From: Sulfurovum sp.
Lineage (GTDB): Bacteria > Campylobacterota > Campylobacteria > Campylobacterales > Sulfurovaceae
Direction: 5' to 3'
NCBI GenBank assembly: GCA_027083995.1
Contig: JALWME010000252.1
Location: forward strand, 1-9,437
Length of the DNA stretch: 9,437 bases
The translations under genes were made by a program, and so were the position numbers. Positions 6,156-9,437 of this stretch are shown in pieces (position 1 is the stretch's first letter; each line of letters starts with the position of its first letter). The notes beneath the pieces are model-generated. The model searched no databases. It saw nothing but the letters and a program-made list of their open reading frames with translations, and was not told the DNA's origin.

Positions 6156-7293
6156 ACTAGAAAAACGTAGTTTTTACTCTTTTTTGGGGCTTTATCTTGT
6201 ATCTTCTTTTTTATTTTTGATCCTTATAGGGTACTGGTATTATGTAGCACAAAAGAATGCACTCGAAAATGAGATGCACTATAAACTTCAGCATATAACA
6301 GATGTAAAGTCTGGAGAGATTATTATGGCACATATGCAGGGAAAAACACTTAAAAAAATGAAAGTGCCAAAAGATGTTACATTGGCACTTATAAGTAGTG
6401 AAGGTGCAATAGTTGATGGTACATTAGTACTTGAAAAGATACCAGAACAATCAGGATACCTTAATCAAAATGGCTATGAAGTCTTTGTCTCTGATGCACC
6501 TAGAGAACATTTAAACATCAAGTATGTTGTAGCTCAGTCAGATACACTCTCTCATGCACTAGAAAAACTTAAAATGACGGTGATTACTGTTATGTTGGTT
6601 GTTGCTTTACTTTTGAGTATCATTGCATGGATTCTTTCTAAACTTTTTATGAAGCCTTTGCGTCAAAAGGTAGAACAGATAGAACGTTTTATTAATGATG
6701 TCACTCATGAGCTTAACACACCCATTACCTCCCTTTCTATGGCGACCAATCAAGCATTGAAAATAGATAAATGTACAACAAAAACACTTAAAAATATCTC
6801 CATAAGTACCAAGCAACTTTACGACATTTATAGTTCTTTGACATATTTGAATTTTTCAGATAAAAAAGAAGTCTCAGAGGTACTTGATATCTCAAAGGTA
6901 CTGCAAGAAAGTATAAGCTACTATGCACCACTGTGTGATAGTAAAAAGATTAAAGTAGAGGTAGATATAGAGACAACAATGTTTAACATACCACAGGTAC
7001 AACTCAAGCTTCTCTATGGAAACCTTATAGGCAATGCCATTAAATATTCACCTGTAAATTCAACATTAAAACTTAGCCTAAAAGAGAGAGTATTTTGCAT
7101 TCAAGATGAAGGCATAGGGATAGAAGAGGCTAAACAAAAAGAGATTTTTGATAAGTTTAAAAGAGGTACAGAATATTCTGGTGGATTTGGTGTTGGGCTA
7201 AGTATCGTAAAGAGTATATGCGATGAGTATGGTATAAGGATAGAGTTGGATTCTGTACCTGATAAGGGTACAGAGTTTAGATTGAGGTTTTAA
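6148..7293 (+). CDS. Membrane sensor histidine kinase, partner of the upstream regulator
   Basis: The 381-residue kinase has a first membrane helix (about 10-33), a periplasmic sensor of about 105 residues (34-140) and a second helix (143-167). The dimerisation and phospho-acceptor helix carries H187 in FINDVTHELNTPI. The catalytic domain has the N box GNLIGNAIKYSP (291-302), G1 box DEGIGI (320-325), F box IFDKFKRG (333-340) and G2 box GGFGVGLSIV (345-354). There is hardly any room for a HAMP linker between the second helix and the histidine helix, so signal transfer may be direct. The sensor has NEMHYKLQHI and EIIMAHMQ, Met/His groupings that could bind copper, but I do not recognise the sensor fold. 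The ATG at 6148 lies within the end of the regulator gene. The 3' end overlaps the convergent DHH gene by 3-4 nt. Confidence 0.93.
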   Translation: MNELEKRSFYSFLGLYLVSSFLFLILIGYWYYVAQKNALENEMHYKLQHITDVKSGEIIMAHMQGKTLKKMKVPKDVTLALISSEGAIVDGTLVLEKIPEQSGYLNQNGYEVFVSDAPREHLNIKYVVAQSDTLSHALEKLKMTVITVMLVVALLLSIIAWILSKLFMKPLRQKVEQIERFINDVTHELNTPITSLSMATNQALKIDKCTTKTLKNISISTKQLYDIYSSLTYLNFSDKKEVSEVLDISKVLQESISYYAPLCDSKKIKVEVDIETTMFNIPQVQLKLLYGNLIGNAIKYSPVNSTLKLSLKERVFCIQDEGIGIEEAKQKEIFDKFKRGTEYSGGFGVGLSIVKSICDEYGIRIELDSVPDKGTEFRLRF

Positions 7294-8333
7294 TCTCCAT
7301 TGCATTTCTCAGCTATATACTCTTGTACAAACTTTCTCACATCCGCATAGACAAATGAGTCTTTATACCCCTCTATTTTTCCTCCACTTGCATTGATATG
7401 TCCCCCACCATTACCTATATGGGCTGCCATGGCTGAGACATCTAGTTTGTTGTTGCTTCTTAATGAGAAGTTTCCTCTGAAATTTACATCCATATAGAAG
7501 TCATAATCAGGATTTGCCACCATAGAGGCATTGCCTATGATAGAAGCATTACCTACGTTATATCCCAGTATGCCTTTATAGCCTTTATAGGTAATTGTAA
7601 GACGTTGCTTGTCTTGTGTAAGTAAGTCTGTGACATAGTGGGCTACCAAGTTGTCTTTGGTGTCATTTTTTTCTTGTTTAAAAAAGGTTTTTTTGATTTG
7701 ATGTAAATCATCATCAAGTTTAATGGGTGCATCTTTTTCATCTATACGGTTTTTAGCTGCGTCTATCATAGAGAGTTTAAAGGCTCTGTCTTCAGTGGGG
7801 AAGAGTATGCGTCCTATTTCCCTCGCCCCTGAAATCATCCCTAACATAACTTTACCAAATTCAAAGAGTGTATCATCACTTACCCATATATCGATGGCAT
7901 TAATCGCTTTGACAATAGATGCAAGTTTATTTTCTTTGTCAAATCCATAATGGGTTTGAAGCCAATCATAAGTAATGAGTGTGGCACAGCGTGTGGTATC
8001 CAGTTTGTACCATGCAAAACGCTCTGCAGCATTTGCTCCTGTAGCATGGTGGTCAAGGAGTTGGAGTGTTGCTCCTGTGCGTAAGGCTTCTTTTTCTATC
8101 CATGCACCTTCTTTGGTAGTAAGATTAAGGTCTGTGATAAGAATGAGAGGTTCTAACTCTTTGTTTAAAAATGTATCTTGTTCTATTTTTTTGACTATTT
8201 CACCCATGCGTGCAGGAACTTCAGGTCCATAGTTGGCATTGTAACACTCTATGTTGTCAAAACATTGTTGTGAGAGGTACTGGCATCCATAACCATCAAG
8301 GTCTATGTGTGATAAATGGTAAACGTGTTGCAT
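7290..8333 (-). CDS. DHH/DHHA1 family phosphoesterase (NrnA/NrnB-like)
   Basis: The 347-residue protein carries the DHH-family metal motifs: SHIDLDG (8-14), TDLN with D68 (67-70), DHH (94-96) and a fourth acidic motif near AIDIWVSDD (146-154). A C-terminal DHHA1 domain has RGNFSLRS (286-293) and GNGGGHINASGG (307-318), which binds the substrate's terminal nucleotide in relatives. Family members are Mn-dependent phosphoesterases that degrade nanoRNA, pAp or linear and cyclic dinucleotides; which of these applies cannot be told from sequence alone. There is no signal peptide, so it is cytoplasmic. The ATG at 8331-8333 has AAAGGG upstream. A TATAAT promoter lies in the 49-nt gap after the Rrf2 gene. 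Its stop codon overlaps the stop of the convergent kinase gene, with no terminator between them. It has no evident copper role. Confidence 0.88.
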   Translation of the reverse strand: MQHVYHLSHIDLDGYGCQYLSQQCFDNIECYNANYGPEVPARMGEIVKKIEQDTFLNKELEPLILITDLNLTTKEGAWIEKEALRTGATLQLLDHHATGANAAERFAWYKLDTTRCATLITYDWLQTHYGFDKENKLASIVKAINAIDIWVSDDTLFEFGKVMLGMISGAREIGRILFPTEDRAFKLSMIDAAKNRIDEKDAPIKLDDDLHQIKKTFFKQEKNDTKDNLVAHYVTDLLTQDKQRLTITYKGYKGILGYNVGNASIIGNASMVANPDYDFYMDVNFRGNFSLRSNNKLDVSAMAAHIGNGGGHINASGGKIEGYKDSFVYADVRKFVQEYIAEKCNGD

Positions 8334-8368
8334 GTAAGATGCCCTTTATTGATGTTAAATATGAGTGT

Positions 8369-8377
8369 ATTATACCC
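8369..8377 (-). promoter_or_regulatory. Probable promoter of the DHH phosphoesterase gene
   Basis: The minus strand reads GGGTATAATAC with a perfect -10 TATAAT at 8374-8369, placing a start point near 8361, about 28 nt before the ATG. Any -35 would lie inside the end of the Rrf2 gene and none is obvious, which is common in Campylobacterota. It suggests that the phosphoesterase can be expressed apart from the Rrf2 gene. Confidence 0.45.
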
Positions 8378-8382
8378 TAGGA

Positions 8383-8781
8383 TTACATAATATCGTTTAA
8401 CATCAATCCGTCTAGAAAATTATCTATCTTGGTCTGAAAATTGCTTAGAAATGGTGAGATGGCACAGTTTCCTATAGTACCATTAGGGCATGAGTCTATG
8501 TATGCTGTACAGTCAAATACTGCTGGAGTTTTGCCCTCTGCTGCAAGGATTACTTCATTAATGCTTATTTTGTCAATACTTCTTGCTAGAACAAATCCAC
8601 CATGCACACCTTTGCGTGATTCAAGTATGTCACGCTTTGCGAGACTTTGTAGTATCTTTGCCAAAAAACTTTTAGGGATACAAAGAGAGGTTGCCAACTG
8701 TTCTGCACCTATAGGAATATCAGATTTACGTAACAAATCTAAAGAGAGAAGGGCATATTCGCTTGCACGTGTAAGTAGCAT
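8383..8781 (-). CDS. Rrf2-family transcriptional regulator with three Fe-S-type cysteines
   Basis: The 132-residue protein is an Rrf2-family regulator. It starts LTRASEYALLSLDLL, has the winged-helix region IGAEQLATSLCIPKSFLAKILQ (24-45), and the wing RKGVHGGFVLAR (56-67), whose GGF/LA motif is typical. The dimerisation helix is followed by three cysteines, C91, C98 and C106 (C-x6-C-x7-C), in the loop that binds an Fe-S cluster in IscR and NsrR. Spacing differs from IscR (x5, x5), so the sensed signal (iron, oxygen, NO or redox) cannot be assigned. C34 is an extra cysteine in the DNA-binding helix region. I start at the ATG at 8779-8781, with AAAGGT 6 nt upstream, rather than a TTG six codons earlier. 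It is divergent from rpsO and upstream of the DHH gene in the same direction. Confidence 0.9.
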   Translation of the reverse strand: MLLTRASEYALLSLDLLRKSDIPIGAEQLATSLCIPKSFLAKILQSLAKRDILESRKGVHGGFVLARSIDKISINEVILAAEGKTPAVFDCTAYIDSCPNGTIGNCAISPFLSNFQTKIDNFLDGLMLNDIM

Positions 8782-8797
8782 AGTAAACCTTTGAATC

Positions 8798-8827
8798 AAT
8801 TAAGACTATTTTACTCTAGTTTAGATT
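8798..8827. promoter_or_regulatory. Imperfect dyad over the Rrf2 gene promoter, possible autoregulatory site
   Basis: AATTAAGACTA (8798-8808) and TAGTTTAGATT (8817-8827) are inverted arms matching at 8 of 11 positions around an 8-nt centre. The dyad covers a minus-strand -10-like TAAAAT (8813-8808), about 27 nt before the Rrf2 start codon. Rrf2 regulators often repress their own gene from such sites, but the match is weak and this is only a candidate. Confidence 0.3.
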
Positions 8828-8870
8828 AGAGGTTCCCTAAAGTAACGATAAGGGATAAATAAGATTATTG

Positions 8871-8879
8871 TGTTATTAT
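8871..8879 (+). promoter_or_regulatory. Probable rpsO promoter (extended -10)
   Basis: TGTTATTAT is an extended -10 box ending at 8879, giving a start point near 8886 and a leader of about 37 nt. The leader begins with CTCAATTTTGAG (8886-8897), a small hairpin that could take part in S15 feedback control; this is too short to call firmly. No good -35 is seen. Confidence 0.4.
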
Positions 8880-8922
8880 ACCAAACTCAATTTTGAGAAT
8901 AACTACCAATCAGGAGGTCATT

Positions 8923-9192
8923 ATGGCTTTAGATCAGGCGAAGAAAGCAGAAATTATTGCTAAATACGCAAGAAGCGAAAACGATACGGGTTCAACAGAG
9001 ATACAAGTTGCACTTCTAACAGAAAGAATTATTTACTTGACAGAACATCTTCAAACAAATAAAAAAGACCACTCTTCAAGACTAGGACTCCTCAAGCTAG
9101 TAGGACAAAGAAGAAGACTTATGAGATACTTGAAAAAAGTAGATCTTCAAAGATGGAACACTATCAAAGCAGATTTGGGAATTAGAAACTAA
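8923..9192 (+). CDS. rpsO: 30S ribosomal protein S15
   Basis: The 89-residue product is S15, a primary-binding protein of the 16S rRNA central domain and part of the intersubunit bridge. It has the family landmarks [14 protein letters not shown] (residues 23-36), the LTEHL…[24 protein letters not shown] block with the rRNA-binding HSS and GQRRR residues, and the C-terminal LGIRN. Length is the normal 89. The ATG at 8923 follows a strong AGGAGGT; an ATG at 8893 would add ten residues not found in the family and would remove the leader. It appears monocistronic, with its own promoter and a strong terminator. The sequence style agrees with Campylobacterota. Confidence 0.98.
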   Translation: MALDQAKKAEIIAKYARSENDTGSTEIQVALLTERIIYLTEHLQTNKKDHSSRLGLLKLVGQRRRLMRYLKKVDLQRWNTIKADLGIRN

Positions 9193-9207
9193 AATCTTTT
9201 AACTCAC

Positions 9208-9236
9208 AAGGTGTTGTGAAGATACAACACCTTTTT
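9208..9236 (+). terminator. Intrinsic terminator of rpsO
   Basis: GGTGTTGT (9210-9217) pairs perfectly with ACAACACC (9224-9231) around a 6-nt loop, followed by TTTTT (9232-9236). AA at 9208-9209 extends the stem with the first two T. It lies 15 nt after the rpsO stop and is the only textbook rho-independent terminator in the window. Confidence 0.92.
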
Positions 9237-9391
9237 CTACCATAAATACCCTATAAAAATCAATTTTCATATCCTGTCTACTTAAATCAGATATACTATA
9301 ACTAAACCGCAGCAATTATATTTTCTTGTGAAAATAAAACAAAACAAAAGAGCAGTATTTATATACTTTAGTCAATTTGACTCAACTAATA

Positions 9392-9412
9392 CTTGACAAA
9401 ATATCACTCAAT
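9392..9412. promoter_or_regulatory. HAIR-like inverted repeat (candidate HspR operator)
   Basis: CTTGACA-N7-ACTCAAT matches the HspR-associated inverted repeat CTTGAGT-N7-ACTCAAG at 5 of 7 and 6 of 7 arm positions, with the exact 7-nt centre. It overlaps the -35 box and spacer of the promoter at 9393-9422, the expected place for a repressor. HspR controls chaperone genes in Helicobacter and Campylobacter. The regulated gene lies beyond the window, so the assignment is untested here. Confidence 0.5.
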
Positions 9413-9422
9413 GTTGTATAAT
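9393..9422 (+). promoter_or_regulatory. Strong sigma-70 promoter reading out of the window
   Basis: TTGACA (9393-9398) and TATAAT (9417-9422) are both perfect consensus boxes with an 18-nt spacer. This is the only promoter here with a consensus -35. The start point would be near 9429, so the first codon is outside the window. The rest of 9237-9392 holds no gene I can support. It contains a TATTTTC-TTGT-GAAAATA hairpin (9319-9336) and a palindrome at 9370-9382. Confidence 0.75.
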
Positions 9423-9437
9423 ACTTCCAAGCATTTA

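Noticed and set aside
8441..8794. 117-codon plus-strand open frame opposite the Rrf2 gene
   Set aside because: Shadow of a well-conserved regulator; no own ribosome site or domain.
9237..9392. Possible small RNA or tRNA between rpsO and the end promoter
   Set aside because: No cloverleaf, no terminator, only AT-rich sequence with a weak TATTTTC/GAAAATA hairpin and a TATACT that could be chance.
1..9437. CRISPR array, insertion sequence or attachment site
   Set aside because: No regularly spaced repeats of CRISPR size, no transposase or integrase coding, and no flanking terminal repeats were seen by eye on either strand.

Overview
The window reads as a Campylobacterota chromosome segment, probably Sulfurovum- or Sulfurimonas-like. 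This rests on the RpsO sequence, AT-rich coding, short intergenic gaps, and strong TATAAT-type -10 boxes that mostly lack good -35 boxes. The genus is inference from gene style, not from a database match. Most of the window (1-7293) is one copper-homeostasis island; the rest is housekeeping.

Left arm, minus strand. A small secreted Met/Cys-rich repeat protein (2518-2913) is followed by a run of a CueO-like periplasmic multicopper oxidase (959-2371), a small GNAT-like acetyltransferase (665-943) and a DUF302 protein (274-660). Next comes the start of a second, Tat-exported multicopper oxidase of the CopA/PcoA type, cut by the window edge (1-209). Right arm, plus strand. A CPC-type P1B copper-exporting ATPase has an unusual YHS + CxxC + HMBD N-terminus (3069-5420). 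It is followed by an OmpR-class response regulator and a histidine kinase (5502-7293, genes overlapping by 8 nt). Together the parts make a plausible copper circuit: the kinase and regulator sense envelope copper, the ATPase moves Cu(I) out of the cytoplasm, and the oxidases and small Met/Cys protein handle it in the periplasm.

The most interesting regulatory signal is a shared operator-like element. Upstream of the ATPase, the CueO-like oxidase and the CopA-like oxidase there are two 13-bp-spaced direct repeats of YACACNNT. All three are in the same orientation relative to their gene and sit 19-21 nt upstream of a -10 box. This is a good candidate for the binding site of the response regulator encoded in the island. 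Imperfect half-sites precede the small repeat-protein gene and the regulator gene.

Right part. A DHH/DHHA1 phosphoesterase (7290-8333, minus) converges on the kinase with a 4-nt overlap. An Rrf2-family regulator with three Fe-S-type cysteines (8383-8781, minus) lies upstream of it. rpsO (8923-9192, plus) follows with a clear intrinsic terminator. The last 200 bases carry no gene. They end in a near-consensus TTGACA/TATAAT promoter overlapped by a HAIR-like inverted repeat (the HspR operator type), suggesting that a heat-shock gene begins just beyond the window.
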